Source of the DNA: Gammaproteobacteria bacterium
Lineage (GTDB): Bacteria > Pseudomonadota > Gammaproteobacteria > GRL18
Assembly: GCA_016744395.1 (NCBI GenBank)
Contig: JADGEK010000041.1
Location: 1 to 37,227 of the forward strand
Direction: 5' to 3'
DNA length: 37,227 nucleotides
Part shown: positions 18,618 to 28,464 of the stretch, in pieces
How positions within the stretch are numbered: the stretch's first letter is position 1
Layout: the number at the start of each line of letters is the position of its first letter
Position numbers and translations under genes: made by a program
Notes under the pieces: model-generated
Databases searched by the model: none
The model's input: only the letters and a program-made list of their open reading frames with translations
What the model was told of the DNA's origin: nothing

Positions 18618-18974
18618 ATGCTTGAAAACTATCTTCCCGTACTTATCTTTATGGGAGTCGGTCTCATAGTCGGCATTGGGATGACCATCATGGGTTTAAT
18701 TTTATCCCCCCACAGGCCCGATCGTGAAAAAAACTCACCTTATGAGTGTGGCTTTGAAGCATTCGAAGATGCTCGCCTAAAATTCGATGTCCGATATTAT
18801 CTGGTCGCTATCCTTTTTATTATTTTTGATTTAGAAATTGCATTTCTTTTCCCATGGGCTGTTGTCTTAGATACAATCGGCACCTTTGGATTAGTTGCTA
18901 TGGCCATTTTTCTTGGTCTATTAGTTGTCGGTTTTATCTACGAGTGGAAAAAAGGTGCACTTGAATGGGAATAG
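18618..18974 (+). CDS. nuoA: NADH-quinone oxidoreductase subunit A
   Basis: NuoA is a small membrane subunit at the junction of the peripheral and membrane arms of complex I. It has 118 residues and three membrane helices (about 7-29, 60-82 and 88-110). The conserved loop between helices 1 and 2 contains [21 protein letters not shown], whose Cys is near the quinone site in known enzymes. The SD AAGGAG stands before the ATG. Its last codons overlap the nuoB start by 10 bases, so the two are translationally coupled. It is the first gene of a complete 14-gene nuo operon. Confidence 0.97.
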   Translation: MLENYLPVLIFMGVGLIVGIGMTIMGLILSPHRPDREKNSPYECGFEAFEDARLKFDVRYYLVAILFIIFDLEIAFLFPWAVVLDTIGTFGLVAMAIFLGLLVVGFIYEWKKGALEWE

Positions 18975-19441
18975 AGGGTGTTTTAGAAGAAGGTCTTATC
19001 ACAACCACTGCTGATAAGCTCATTAACTGGGCAAGAACAGGCTCAATGTGGCCAATGACATTTGGTTTGGCTTGTTGTGCAGTAGAAATGATGCAGGCAG
19101 GTGCCTCCCGTTATGACCTTGACCGCTTTGGTATTGTTTTTCGCCCCAGTCCACGGCAATCTGATGTTATGATTGTAGCGGGTACTCTTGTTAACAAGAT
19201 GGCTCCGGCATTACGAAAAGTGTATGACCAAATGGCAGAACCTCGCTGGGTAATATCAATGGGGTCATGTGCAAATGGTGGTGGTTATTATCACTATTCT
19301 TACTCAGTGGTTCGAGGTTGTGATCGAGTGGTACCTGTAGACATATACGTACCAGGTTGCCCACCAACTGCTGAAGCACTTTTGTATGGAATTATCCAAT
19401 TACAAAACAAAATTAAACGCACTAATACGATTGCACGATAA
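18965..19441 (+). CDS. nuoB: NADH-quinone oxidoreductase subunit B
   Basis: NuoB carries the terminal [4Fe-4S] cluster N2 that passes electrons to quinone. It has 158 residues. Cluster ligands are visible as the tandem cysteines in LACCAVEMM, then [15 protein letters not shown] and [11 protein letters not shown]. The start ATG at 18965 lies inside the end of nuoA. The N-terminus is short, as in bacteria lacking the longer extension. Confidence 0.97.
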   Translation: MGIEGVLEEGLITTTADKLINWARTGSMWPMTFGLACCAVEMMQAGASRYDLDRFGIVFRPSPRQSDVMIVAGTLVNKMAPALRKVYDQMAEPRWVISMGSCANGGGYYHYSYSVVRGCDRVVPVDIYVPGCPPTAEALLYGIIQLQNKIKRTNTIAR

Positions 19442-19480
19442 CCTTATTTTAAAAGTAAATCGTTTTAAAGAGAAGGCTGA

Positions 19481-20158
19481 ATGTCACAATATTACTCTGA
19501 ACTATCTGACAAAGTAACTGCCACGCTGGCAGATGTTGAAGCTGTACAAACAACAGTTGCGCATGGAGAGCTTACGATTGAAGTAAGCAAAGAGAACCTC
19601 ATATCAATTTGTCAAATATTACGAGACAATCAAGAACTGGCTTTTGACACAATTGTTGATGTCTGTGGTGTTGATTACAGCAGCTACGGTGTTGCCGAAG
19701 ATGGTTCATCTGCCAAAGTAGCCAATAAAGTCAAAACATCTAAAGAGTGCAAAACGCGCTACGCTTCAGTTTACCACTTATTATCAGTTAAAAATAATCA
19801 CCGAATTCGTGTCAGAACATGGCTTGATGATTTCCCGGTAGTTGATTCAGTTGTGCCTATTTGGGAGGGCGCTAACTGGTTTGAACGTGAATCTTTTGAC
19901 ATGGTCGGAATTTTATATTCAGGTCACCCTGATTTACGTCGCATATTAACTGATTATGGTTTCATTGGTCATCCATTGCGTAAAGATTTTCCTCTCGTGG
20001 GTCAAGTTGAAATGCGATACGATGCCAATAAACAGCGTGTAATCTATGAACCTGTCACGATGGAAGAACGTATTAATATCCCAAGAATTATTCGCGATGA
20101 CAATCGCTACGCTGAACGCATACAGGACAGCAGTGATCAAAAAGGTGAAAAAGCGTAA
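19481..20158 (+). CDS. nuoC: NADH-quinone oxidoreductase subunit C
   Basis: NuoC is the 30-kDa subunit of the peripheral arm. It has 225 residues, and the diagnostic motif [25 protein letters not shown] plus [10 protein letters not shown] lies in the C-terminal half. nuoC and nuoD are separate genes here, unlike the fused nuoCD of E. coli. The stop overlaps the nuoD ATG by one base (TAATG), indicating coupling. Confidence 0.96.
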   Translation: MSQYYSELSDKVTATLADVEAVQTTVAHGELTIEVSKENLISICQILRDNQELAFDTIVDVCGVDYSSYGVAEDGSSAKVANKVKTSKECKTRYASVYHLLSVKNNHRIRVRTWLDDFPVVDSVVPIWEGANWFERESFDMVGILYSGHPDLRRILTDYGFIGHPLRKDFPLVGQVEMRYDANKQRVIYEPVTMEERINIPRIIRDDNRYAERIQDSSDQKGEKA

Positions 20159-21411
20159 TGTCAGAAATTCAGAATTACACCCTAAATTTTGGTCCGCAGC
20201 ACCCAGCCGCACATGGCGTTTTACGTCTGATTTTAGAACTGGATGGTGAAGTCATTCAAAGAGCGGACCCTCATGTTGGTTTGTTACACCGTGGCACTGA
20301 AAAGTTAGCAGAAAGTCGTATTTATAATCAGAGTATTGGTTACATGGACCGTCTGGATTATGTTTCCATGATGTGTAATGAACATGCCTACTGTATGGCG
20401 ATTGAAAAATTGCTGGAACTTGAAGTCCCTGAGCGTGCACAATACATTCGTGTTATGTTTGACGAGATTACTCGTATCCTAAACCACCTCATGTGGCTTG
20501 GAACCCATGCACTGGATGTGGGTGCTATGACCATGTTCCTATATTGTTTCCGTGAACGTGAAGATCTGATGGACGCTTATGAAGCAGTTTCAGGTGCACG
20601 GATGCATGCCAGTTACTACCGCCCAGGCGGTGTTTACCGCGATCTTCCTGAGAGTATGCCACAATATGAAGCATCGCAATGGCATTCTCAATCCGAAGTT
20701 GATGAGCAAAATACAAACCGCCAAGGTTCTTTACTAGACTTCTTAAAAGATTTTACTGATCGCTTTGAAGGTTATGTTGATGAGTATGAAACACTGCTGA
20801 CAAATAATCGTATCTGGAAGCAAAGAACAGTTGATATTGGCTGTGTGACTGCAGATGAAGCTAAAAATCTGGGCTTTACTGGACCTATGTTACGTGGTTC
20901 TGGTGTTGCCTGGGATTTGAGAAAGATGGAACCTTACGAAGTTTACGATAAAATGGAGTTTGATATTCCAGTTGGAACAAATGGTGATTGCTATGACCGC
21001 TATTTAGTTCGAATTGAAGAAATGCGTCAGTCGAATCGTATTATCATACAGTGTATTGACTGGCTTCAGGTGAATCCAGGCCCTGTTGTACATGACGATC
21101 ATAAAGTAACTATACCCGATCGTATGGACATGAAAAATGATATGGAAGGCTTGATTCATCACTTTAAACATTTTACAGAAGGTTATTGTGTACCTGAAGG
21201 TGAGGCCTATAGTGCCGTTGAACACCCTAAAGGTGAATTTGGAACATACATTGTTTCAGACGGTGCCAATAAACCTTATCGATTAAAAATAAGAGCACCA
21301 GGCTTTGCGCATCTTGCAGCAATTAATTTTTTGACCGAGGGTCATATGCTGGCAGATGTTGTGACGGTTATCGGTACGCTGGATATTGTTTTCGGGGAGA
21401 TCGACAGATAA
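20158..21411 (+). CDS. nuoD: NADH-quinone oxidoreductase subunit D
   Basis: NuoD is the 49-kDa subunit that forms the quinone cavity with NuoB. It has 417 residues. It opens [14 protein letters not shown], with the conserved His pair, and has [19 protein letters not shown], and a C-terminal [10 protein letters not shown] plus IVFGEIDR ending. It overlaps nuoC and nuoE by one base each, so stoichiometric translation of C, D and E is likely. Confidence 0.97.
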   Translation: MSEIQNYTLNFGPQHPAAHGVLRLILELDGEVIQRADPHVGLLHRGTEKLAESRIYNQSIGYMDRLDYVSMMCNEHAYCMAIEKLLELEVPERAQYIRVMFDEITRILNHLMWLGTHALDVGAMTMFLYCFREREDLMDAYEAVSGARMHASYYRPGGVYRDLPESMPQYEASQWHSQSEVDEQNTNRQGSLLDFLKDFTDRFEGYVDEYETLLTNNRIWKQRTVDIGCVTADEAKNLGFTGPMLRGSGVAWDLRKMEPYEVYDKMEFDIPVGTNGDCYDRYLVRIEEMRQSNRIIIQCIDWLQVNPGPVVHDDHKVTIPDRMDMKNDMEGLIHHFKHFTEGYCVPEGEAYSAVEHPKGEFGTYIVSDGANKPYRLKIRAPGFAHLAAINFLTEGHMLADVVTVIGTLDIVFGEIDR

Positions 21412-21917
21412 TGACCCAGATAATGAAAGAGGCGAATAACGAATTGATTAATGCTGAATCAAAAGAAGCAATCGATATCTGGGTAGCAAAGTATCCAGAT
21501 GATCAAAAACAATCGGCAGTGATGTCAGCTTTACGTATTGTTCAAGATCAAAATGGTGGATGGCTAACCACTGAGCTTATGGATGCTGTTGCCCTTTATT
21601 TGGATATGGATAAAATTCATGTTTATGAAGTTGCAACATTCTATTCCATGTATGAGCATAAGCCAGTGGGCAAACACAAAGTTTGTGTTTGTACCAACAT
21701 ATCCTGCATGGTTTGTGGTTCGGGTGAAATTGTTGACCACCTGGAAGAAAAACTAAATATCAAATTGGGTGAAACAACAGAAGATAAGCTTATCACCCTG
21801 AAAGAAGTTGAATGTCTTGGCGCTTGTTCTGGTGCACCAATGTTACAAATTGGTGAAGACTATTATGAGAACCTGGATATCGAAAAAATTGATAAAATTT
21901 TAGACGGTCTGAAATAA
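21411..21917 (+). CDS. nuoE: NADH-quinone oxidoreductase subunit E
   Basis: NuoE is the 24-kDa thioredoxin-fold subunit holding the [2Fe-2S] cluster N1a. It has 168 residues. Ligands follow the family pattern: CTNISC in the first pair and CLGAC in the second, about 40 residues apart. The N-terminal helical part includes YEVATFYSMY. It works with NuoF and NuoG in the NADH dehydrogenase module. Confidence 0.97.
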   Translation: MTQIMKEANNELINAESKEAIDIWVAKYPDDQKQSAVMSALRIVQDQNGGWLTTELMDAVALYLDMDKIHVYEVATFYSMYEHKPVGKHKVCVCTNISCMVCGSGEIVDHLEEKLNIKLGETTEDKLITLKEVECLGACSGAPMLQIGEDYYENLDIEKIDKILDGLK

Positions 21918-21954
21918 AAAGACTTGAAAGCTTAAGTACTAAGCGGAGTATTGA

Positions 21955-23235
21955 ATGGCAAACGAAGTTTGTTTTAGAACATTACACCTTGATGAACCAT
22001 GGACACTAGACTCATATCTGAGTGTTGGTGGGTATGAATCACTGAAAAAAATTCTAACTGAGAAGATCCCAGCAGAAGATATTATTGAAGAAGTAAAAAC
22101 CTCAGCTCTGAGAGGGCGTGGTGGTGCAGGATTTCCAACTGGGCTGAAATGGAGCTTTATGCCTCGTCAGGCTAAGGGTAAAAAATACATCGTCTGTAAC
22201 TCTGATGAAGGTGAACCAGGTACTTGTAAAGATCGTGATATTTTACGCTATAACCCTCATCAACTAATTGAAGGCATGGCTATTGCGGCTTATTGTATTG
22301 GGGCTGATGAAGGCTATAACTATATTCGTGGTGAGTTTTGGGAACCTTTCTCACGCTTTGATAATGCTTTAAAAGAAGCACGTGAAGCAGGATACCTCGG
22401 TGACAAGCTTTTTGGCTCTGATTTTAACTTTCAACTACATGCTCATTTGGGTGGTGGTGCTTATATTTGTGGTGAAGAAACTGCATTATTGGAATCAATA
22501 GAAGGTAAGAAAGGCCAACCTCGTTTTAAACCACCATTTCCCGCCAGCTTTGGACTTTATGGCAAGCCAACTACTATCAATAATACTGAAACATTAGCCT
22601 CTATACCTGTTATTGTTGAAAAGGGTGGTCAATGGTTCCTGGAGCATGGCAAGCCGAATAATGGTGGCACAAAAATCTTTTCTGTTTCTGGTAATGTCAA
22701 TAAGCCAGGTAACTATGAAATCGATATGGGTACACCCTTTTCAGAATTATTAGAAATGTGTGGCGGCATGAAAGATGGCTATAAATTAAAAGCCGTTATT
22801 CCAGGCGGCAGTTCATCACCTGTCATCCCAGGTGATTTAATGATGGATGTACCAATGGATTATGATGGCATCCGTGAAGCGGGTTCCATGCTGGGCTCTG
22901 GTGCAGTGATTATACTGGATGATAAAGTGTGTATGGTTAATGCGTTAGCCCGATTATCACATTTTTATCATGAAGAATCCTGTGGTCAATGTACACCTTG
23001 CCGTGAAGGTACGGGGTGGTTGTCTAGAGTGGTGCATCGTATTGAACACGGTCAAGGCAAACAAGAAGATATTGATTTGTTAGACACAGTGGCTGGAAAT
23101 ATTATGGGGCGTACTATTTGCGCTCTAGGTGAAGCTGCTTCGATGCCAGTGAAAGGATTTCTTAAACATTATCGCGATGAATTTCAGTATCATATTGATC
23201 ACAAGAAATGCATGATAGGACCTGGTAGTCGATAA
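21955..23235 (+). CDS. nuoF: NADH-quinone oxidoreductase subunit F
   Basis: NuoF oxidises NADH with FMN and passes electrons through cluster N3. It has 426 residues. [13 protein letters not shown] binds [22 protein letters not shown] and [17 protein letters not shown] form the flavin pocket, and [12 protein letters not shown] with the later CALGEAA supplies the four cysteines of the [4Fe-4S] centre. No defects are seen. A 160-base spacer follows before nuoG. Confidence 0.97.
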   Translation: MANEVCFRTLHLDEPWTLDSYLSVGGYESLKKILTEKIPAEDIIEEVKTSALRGRGGAGFPTGLKWSFMPRQAKGKKYIVCNSDEGEPGTCKDRDILRYNPHQLIEGMAIAAYCIGADEGYNYIRGEFWEPFSRFDNALKEAREAGYLGDKLFGSDFNFQLHAHLGGGAYICGEETALLESIEGKKGQPRFKPPFPASFGLYGKPTTINNTETLASIPVIVEKGGQWFLEHGKPNNGGTKIFSVSGNVNKPGNYEIDMGTPFSELLEMCGGMKDGYKLKAVIPGGSSSPVIPGDLMMDVPMDYDGIREAGSMLGSGAVIILDDKVCMVNALARLSHFYHEESCGQCTPCREGTGWLSRVVHRIEHGQGKQEDIDLLDTVAGNIMGRTICALGEAASMPVKGFLKHYRDEFQYHIDHKKCMIGPGSR

Positions 23236-23369
23236 TAGACTTTTACTTCTCCTTTCTTCTTTAAATTTAAAGATGTCGGGCGAAGAAAACTGAAACAAAT
23301 AAATTTAACTAAGCTCTTTCTTTTCTTTATCATTCTCTTTTTTGTGAGATTAGAGATGGAGATAGAAAT

Positions 23370-23402
23370 ATGAGACGGATTTACGAGTATATAATATGGT
23401 AA
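23370..23402 (+). CDS. Possible 10-codon leader ORF overlapping the nuoG start
   Basis: ATG at 23370 is preceded by GGAG (about 23358-23361) at good spacing. The frame encodes MRRIYEYIIW and stops with TAA at 23400-23402, just inside nuoG (ATG at 23396, different frame). nuoG itself has only a weak SD. Translational coupling is a reasonable reading, but a 10-codon frame can occur by chance. Confidence 0.3.
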   Translation: MRRIYEYIIW

Positions 23403-25789
23403 CTATTACAATTAACGGTACACAGGTCGAAGCCGAGCAGGGTCAGATGCTGATTGAAGCAGCTGATAAGGCTGGTATTGCGATACCCCGTTTTTGTTAT
23501 CATAAAAACCTGTCAATTGCGGCTAATTGCCGCATGTGTCTGGTTGAAGTTGAAAAAGCACCAAAACCAATTCCAGCCTGTGCAACACCAGTTACTGATG
23601 GCATGGTTGTACACACCAAATCAACTCAAGCTTTGGCTGCTCAAAAAGCAGTCATGGAATTTTTATTGATAAATCACCCATTGGACTGTCCTGTTTGTGA
23701 CCAGGGTGGTGAGTGTGAATTGCAGGATTTTTCGATCGGTTATGGTAGCGATAGCTCTCAGTACGCTGAAATGAAACGGGTTGTCAAAGATAAAGATATT
23801 GGCTCTCTTATTTCAACTGAGCTGACACGTTGTATTCACTGCACTCGTTGTATTCGCTTTGGACAAGAACTCGCGGGTATGCGTGAACTGGGTGCGACAG
23901 GTCGTGGTGATTGGATGGAAATCGGCACCTATATTGAGAAAAGTGTGGACTCAGAACTGTCTGGTAACATCATTGATCTCTGTCCTGTTGGTGCATTGAC
24001 ATCAAAAGTGTCTCGTTTTAACTATCGCATCTGGGAGTTAGCGAGTAACAATAGTATTGGAATGCATGATTGCATTGGTTCAAACAGTAATGTGCAAACG
24101 AAAGACGGTCAAATAAAACGTGTTATTGGTCGTGAAAATGAAGCTATTAATGATCAATGGTTATCTGATAGAGACCGATACAGCTTTGAAGGTTTAAGCA
24201 GTAACCAACGTTTGGACAAGCCTCTTATCAAAAAAGACGGCGAATGGTCTGAAGCCAGTTGGGATGATGCCTTACAATTTGCTGTTGATGGTTTAAAAAT
24301 CATTGATGATAAATCTCAAATCGGTACAGTCAGTTCACCTTCTGTAACGACTGAAGAAATGTATCTTCTACAGAAGATAATGCGTGGCATGGGCTGTTAT
24401 AATGTTGACCATCGTCTACGCCAGACAGACTTCAGTGGACAAACGCTTGATCCTATTTTCCCTGGACTGGGAATGAATGTTTCAGAAGTTGCCAATCAAC
24501 AGGCGGCATTACTCATTGGTTCAAATGTTCGAAAAGAACAGCCGATTATGGGACTGCAATTAAGAAAGGCCAGTTTGAAGGGGGCTAAAATCTCTGTTGT
24601 AAATCCTGTCAGTTATGATTTTACGTTTGATGTCGCTCAAGAATTTATTGTTGCGCCATTACAAATGTTTAAAGAACTTAAAGTACTTGCGAAAGCAGCA
24701 CTTGAAAAATCAGGCAAAGATGCACCTGAAGGTCTGGCTGCACTTGTTTCCTCAGTAAAAATTACGGATGCACATAAAGATTGTATTGAACAATTATCTG
24801 ATGCTGACAACTCGATTGTTATCTTGGGCACCATTGTACAAGCGATGCCAAATTATGCGGCAATGCGTATGCTGACTTCCTTTATTTCAGAAGCGACTCA
24901 TTCAACTTTGGGTTATTTGACTCCTGGTGCCAATACAAGTGGTGCTTATTTAGCGGGTTTACTGCCAGTCGTTAATAAAGAAACTAAAGGTCTTGATACT
25001 CAAGCCATGTTCGCGCAAGAGCTTAAAGCCTACATTCTTTATGGTGTTGAAGCGGACTATGATTTAGAAAATCCAGTTCAAGTTAATAATGCATTATCCA
25101 ATGCCGATTTTGTGATTTCGATGACATCATTTGTCACAGATGCAATGAAAGCACACTCGGATGTTATTTTACCGATTGCAACAGTCACAGAAGCTTCAGG
25201 TACATTGATTAATGTTGATGGTACTTTACAGACGTTTTCAGCAATCAGTAAAGCAAATGGGCAATCAAAGCCTGGTTGGAAAGTATTACGTGTGATGGGT
25301 AATTTATTCAATATTGATGGTTTTGATTATCAAAGTTCAGAAGATGTGATTAATGAATTGACTGCACAGTTTGATTTAAATAACAATCGGATTGAAAGCA
25401 ATAAGGCCAGTAACCAGCTAGATTGGTCTTGCCCAAAAAATATCAGTGCTCAGGCATCTGGTTCAACGGCAAATGATGTACAAAGAATCGCTGAATTGCC
25501 AATATATTGTGTTGATGCCGTCACTCGAAGAGCTACAGCCTTACAAGAAACTCAAGATGCACAAGTTGATTTTGCTAAAATCAATTCAGCACTAGCGAAA
25601 AAACTGAAACTTGAAGATGAACAAGCGGTTACTGCAAAACAAGGTGATAACACGGCAGATATTACCATCAGTATTGATGATAGAATTAGTGATAATTGTG
25701 TTTATCTGCCAGCAGGTATTTCTGCAGCGTCATCCTTAGGTGGCGGTTTTGATTCTATTGAGCTTATAGCCACAAATGTTGCCAAATAG
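23396..25789 (+). CDS. nuoG: NADH-quinone oxidoreductase subunit G
   Basis: NuoG is the 75-kDa iron-sulfur subunit of the NADH module, 797 residues long. The N-terminal ferredoxin-like domain has CYHKNLSIAANCRMCLVEVE and PACATP for a [2Fe-2S] centre. HPLDCPVCDQGGECELQD carries N5 ligands, and RCIHCTRCIRF with DLCPVGAL carries a [4Fe-4S]. The large C-terminal part is the molybdopterin-oxidoreductase-like domain. It is catalytically inactive in complex I; here it is complete, with a divergent last 150 residues. No in-frame start exists upstream of the ATG at 23396. Confidence 0.96.
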   Translation: MVTITINGTQVEAEQGQMLIEAADKAGIAIPRFCYHKNLSIAANCRMCLVEVEKAPKPIPACATPVTDGMVVHTKSTQALAAQKAVMEFLLINHPLDCPVCDQGGECELQDFSIGYGSDSSQYAEMKRVVKDKDIGSLISTELTRCIHCTRCIRFGQELAGMRELGATGRGDWMEIGTYIEKSVDSELSGNIIDLCPVGALTSKVSRFNYRIWELASNNSIGMHDCIGSNSNVQTKDGQIKRVIGRENEAINDQWLSDRDRYSFEGLSSNQRLDKPLIKKDGEWSEASWDDALQFAVDGLKIIDDKSQIGTVSSPSVTTEEMYLLQKIMRGMGCYNVDHRLRQTDFSGQTLDPIFPGLGMNVSEVANQQAALLIGSNVRKEQPIMGLQLRKASLKGAKISVVNPVSYDFTFDVAQEFIVAPLQMFKELKVLAKAALEKSGKDAPEGLAALVSSVKITDAHKDCIEQLSDADNSIVILGTIVQAMPNYAAMRMLTSFISEATHSTLGYLTPGANTSGAYLAGLLPVVNKETKGLDTQAMFAQELKAYILYGVEADYDLENPVQVNNALSNADFVISMTSFVTDAMKAHSDVILPIATVTEASGTLINVDGTLQTFSAISKANGQSKPGWKVLRVMGNLFNIDGFDYQSSEDVINELTAQFDLNNNRIESNKASNQLDWSCPKNISAQASGSTANDVQRIAELPIYCVDAVTRRATALQETQDAQVDFAKINSALAKKLKLEDEQAVTAKQGDNTADITISIDDRISDNCVYLPAGISAASSLGGGFDSIELIATNVAK

Positions 25790-25801
25790 GCGGAGAAAAT
25801 T

Positions 25802-26857
25802 TTGTTAGATTTAATTTTATCCATATATGAAATACCAGTTATCAATATACTTGTTAAGATCATTGCGATTTTAGTGCCTTTATTATTAACTGTTGCATAT
25901 TTTACATATATTGAACGAAAAGTGATTGGCTACATGCAGGTTCGTATTGGCCCGAACCGTGTTGGTCCAAGAGGTTGGTTGCAACCGATTGCTGATGCAA
26001 TGAAACTGATGTTCAAGGAAATTATTTTTCCATCAGGTGCGAATCGAGTGTTGTTTATTATTGCTCCTACCATTGCGATTTCAACTGCACTGGCTGCTTG
26101 GGCTGTCGTCCCATTTGGCTCGGAAATGGTCTTGGCTGACATCAATGTTGCTCTGCTCTATATACTGGCAATGACTTCTATCGGTGTTTATGGTGTGATT
26201 CTGGCAGGTTGGTCATCAAATTCAAAATACGCCATTATGAGTACCCTAAGAACAGCTGCCCAAGTTGTTTCCTATGAAATTGCCATGGGCTTTGCTTTGG
26301 TTGGTGTGGTTATGGCAGCCAGAAGTCTTAACATTGGCGAAATTGTCATGGGCCAAGGTGGTAGCGGAATTCTTGGCTGGTATATGTGGCCGTTAATGCC
26401 TCTTTTTGTTATTTATTTTGTTTCAGGTGTTGCTGAAACTAACCGTGCTCCCTTTGATGTGGCGGAAGGCGAGTCAGAAATTGTGGCTGGTTTCCACGTA
26501 GAATATTCTGGCATCCTGTTTGCAATTTTCTTCCTGGCTGAATATGCCAATATGATCCTCATTTCTGTTTTAGCTGCACTGATGTTTATGGGAGGGTGGT
26601 TATCACCGTTTGAAGGCGTCAGCTTTCTTGGACTCGGTTCCACTTTTCTGGCGGGCTCCAGTATTATCTGGTTAATCAGTAAAACAGTCATTTTTATGTT
26701 TTTGTTTCTCTGGTTCAGAGCGACTTTTCCTCGCTACCGTTATGACCAAATCATGCGTTTAGGCTGGAAAGTTTTTATCCCAATCACCATCGTTTGGATT
26801 TATGTGGTTGGTATTATGTACTATGTAGAATTAGCACCTTGGTTTACTAAGGGTTAG
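25802..26857 (+). CDS. nuoH: NADH-quinone oxidoreductase subunit H
   Basis: NuoH is the membrane subunit that anchors the peripheral arm and forms part of the quinone tunnel. It has 351 residues with about eight membrane helices. Motifs include [21 protein letters not shown] near the N-terminus and [20 protein letters not shown] in the conserved quinone-site loop. The start is a TTG at 25802 with GGAG at 25792-25795, 6 bases upstream; no ATG is available nearby. It lies 12 bases after nuoG. Confidence 0.97.
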   Translation: MLDLILSIYEIPVINILVKIIAILVPLLLTVAYFTYIERKVIGYMQVRIGPNRVGPRGWLQPIADAMKLMFKEIIFPSGANRVLFIIAPTIAISTALAAWAVVPFGSEMVLADINVALLYILAMTSIGVYGVILAGWSSNSKYAIMSTLRTAAQVVSYEIAMGFALVGVVMAARSLNIGEIVMGQGGSGILGWYMWPLMPLFVIYFVSGVAETNRAPFDVAEGESEIVAGFHVEYSGILFAIFFLAEYANMILISVLAALMFMGGWLSPFEGVSFLGLGSTFLAGSSIIWLISKTVIFMFLFLWFRATFPRYRYDQIMRLGWKVFIPITIVWIYVVGIMYYVELAPWFTKG

Positions 26858-26871
26858 TTAGGGATAAGTTT

Positions 26872-26943
26872 ATGAACTTTGTAACTCATGCTTTTGTAAG
26901 AAAGGCTTTTGTAAGGAAAGCATTTGTGGAGAATGATCGTTGA
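26872..26943 (+). CDS. Possible 23-codon leader ORF overlapping the nuoI start
   Basis: The ATG at 26872 has GGGA about 7 bases upstream. The frame contains three tandem 15-bp units that encode [15 protein letters not shown]. It ends with TGA at 26941-26943, overlapping the nuoI TTG start (26940-26942) as TTGA. No known family is recognised. It could be a coupling or leader peptide, or simply an in-frame DNA tandem repeat in the spacer. Confidence 0.4.
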   Translation: MNFVTHAFVRKAFVRKAFVENDR

Positions 26944-27428
26944 AACATCTGACTCAATTTTTTAGCAGCTTATTTTTAGCAGAACTCTTTAAAGGTTTGA
27001 GCGTGACTGGGCGTTATTTTTTCAAAAAGAAAATAACGGTTCAATACCCTGAAGAGAAAACACCTCAGTCTTTTCGTTTTAGAGGGCTACATGCATTACG
27101 TCGTTATGCTAATGGCGAAGAACGTTGTATTGCCTGTAAATTATGCGAAGCAATCTGTCCCGCACTGGCCATCAGTATTGAATCTGAAGAACGTGAAGAT
27201 GGAACTCGTCGTACAAAAAGTTATGATATTGACCTGACAAAATGCATTTTTTGTGGATTTTGTGAAGAATCTTGCCCAGTGGACTCAATCGTGGAAACAC
27301 GCATTTTTGAATACCACGGTGAAGAAAAAAGTGATTTATTTATGACCAAAGAAAAATTACTGGCGGTCGGCGATAAATACGAAGATCAAATTGCAGCAGA
27401 TAGAGCGCAAGACGCATCTTACCGATGA
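26940..27428 (+). CDS. nuoI: NADH-quinone oxidoreductase subunit I
   Basis: NuoI carries two [4Fe-4S] clusters, N6a and N6b, linking NuoG to NuoB. It has 162 residues. Both ferredoxin motifs are intact: [12 protein letters not shown] and [29 protein letters not shown] precedes them as in other NuoI. The start is a TTG at 26940 with GGAG at 26928-26931, 8 bases upstream. Confidence 0.96.
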   Translation: MKHLTQFFSSLFLAELFKGLSVTGRYFFKKKITVQYPEEKTPQSFRFRGLHALRRYANGEERCIACKLCEAICPALAISIESEEREDGTRRTKSYDIDLTKCIFCGFCEESCPVDSIVETRIFEYHGEEKSDLFMTKEKLLAVGDKYEDQIAADRAQDASYR

Positions 27429-27434
27429 GACTAA

Positions 27435-27498
27435 CTTCCCCTTCTTCCAGACTGTATTTGGTGAGAAGGAGATTGAGGGGGTTGCAAATCATAACCCC
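27435..27498 (+). repeat. C/G-rich hairpin repeat, nuoI-nuoJ spacer (copy A)
   Basis: CCTTCT (27439-27444) pairs with AGAAGG (27464-27469), then GGGGTT (27478-27483) pairs with AACCCC (27493-27498). The right half GGAGATTGAGGGGGTTG matches the copies at 30452-30500 and 33641-33697. Confidence 0.6.
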
Positions 27499-27521
27499 AA
27501 CGAACAACAAGCAACGAATTA

Positions 27522-27539
27522 GGTCGATGTAAATCGACC
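27522..27539 (+). repeat. Perfect 18-bp hairpin before nuoJ
   Basis: GGTCGAT and ATCGACC (7 bp) flank the loop GTAA, 17 bases before the nuoJ ATG. It is followed by CCAACGTGG. It sits next to copy A of the C/G-rich repeat, so this spacer seems to have gathered two different palindromic elements. Confidence 0.5.
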
Positions 27540-27555
27540 CAACGTGGAATAGTTT

Positions 27556-28155
27556 ATGGAAACAATCCTTTTTTATGTATTTTCAACTTTTATGGTGCTG
27601 TCTGCCTTAATGGTCATAACAGTTCATAATCCTGTGAGAGCCGCATTTTTTCTGGTGCTGACATTTTTTGCATCAGCCGCAGTTTGGTTGCTCCTGGAGG
27701 CTGAATTTTTAGCCGTTATTCTCATTATCGTCTATGTGGGCGCAGTGATGGTTTTGTTCCTATTCGTGGTCATGATGTTGGATGTGAACCTTGCAGAACT
27801 AAAATCAGGATTTGTTAAAAACTTACCAATTGCACTTGCAGTGGCTCTGGTTATGTTTGGCACAATTTATTATGTTGTTGGTGGTAGCCAATTTGATATC
27901 CATAACTTTGTACCACCTGAACGTCACGCTGCAGACTATAGTAATATCTCAGAGCTTGGCAAAGTGCTGTACACAGAATATGTTTTTGCTTTTGAAATTG
28001 CTGCCGTTATTCTTCTGGTGGGTATCATTGCCGCTATCAGTCTGACTTTGAGGCGCCGTCCAAATACAAGACATCAGAAAATCGAAGAGCAGGTTGCAGT
28101 GAAAAGTGAAGATCGCCTTCGTGTTGTTAAACTCGAGCCTCAGGAGAGAAAATAA
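27556..28155 (+). CDS. nuoJ: NADH-quinone oxidoreductase subunit J
   Basis: NuoJ is a membrane subunit beside NuoK and NuoA. It has 199 residues with five membrane helices. [20 protein letters not shown] in helix 3 is the diagnostic segment containing the pi-bulge in known structures. A charged cytoplasmic C-terminal tail follows. Its stop overlaps the nuoK ATG by one base. Confidence 0.96.
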   Translation: METILFYVFSTFMVLSALMVITVHNPVRAAFFLVLTFFASAAVWLLLEAEFLAVILIIVYVGAVMVLFLFVVMMLDVNLAELKSGFVKNLPIALAVALVMFGTIYYVVGGSQFDIHNFVPPERHAADYSNISELGKVLYTEYVFAFEIAAVILLVGIIAAISLTLRRRPNTRHQKIEEQVAVKSEDRLRVVKLEPQERK

Positions 28156-28460
28156 TGTTGACTCTAACTCATTTTCTAGTGCTTAGCGCCATTGTTTTTT
28201 CTATTAGCCTGGCAGGTGTTTTCATTAATCGAAAAAATATCATTATTCTACTGATGTGTGTTGAATTAATGCTGTTGGCGGTGAATACTAATTTTATTGC
28301 CTTCTCACATTATTTGAATGACACAGCAGGACAGGTATTTGTTTTCTTTATTCTTACTGTTGCTGCGGCCGAAGCTGCAATTGGTTTAGCGATTTTAGTT
28401 GTCTTGTTTAGAAATAAACGCACGATTAACGTTGAAGATCTTGATACATTGAAGGGATAA
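28155..28460 (+). CDS. nuoK: NADH-quinone oxidoreductase subunit K
   Basis: NuoK is a 101-residue, three-helix, Mrp-like proton-channel subunit. The membrane glutamates lie in [13 protein letters not shown] (helix 2) and the following [11 protein letters not shown] (helix 3), both required for proton pumping in characterised enzymes. The start is translationally coupled to nuoJ, and nuoL follows after 4 bases. Confidence 0.97.
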   Translation: MLTLTHFLVLSAIVFSISLAGVFINRKNIIILLMCVELMLLAVNTNFIAFSHYLNDTAGQVFVFFILTVAAAEAAIGLAILVVLFRNKRTINVEDLDTLKG

Positions 28461-28464
28461 CCCA

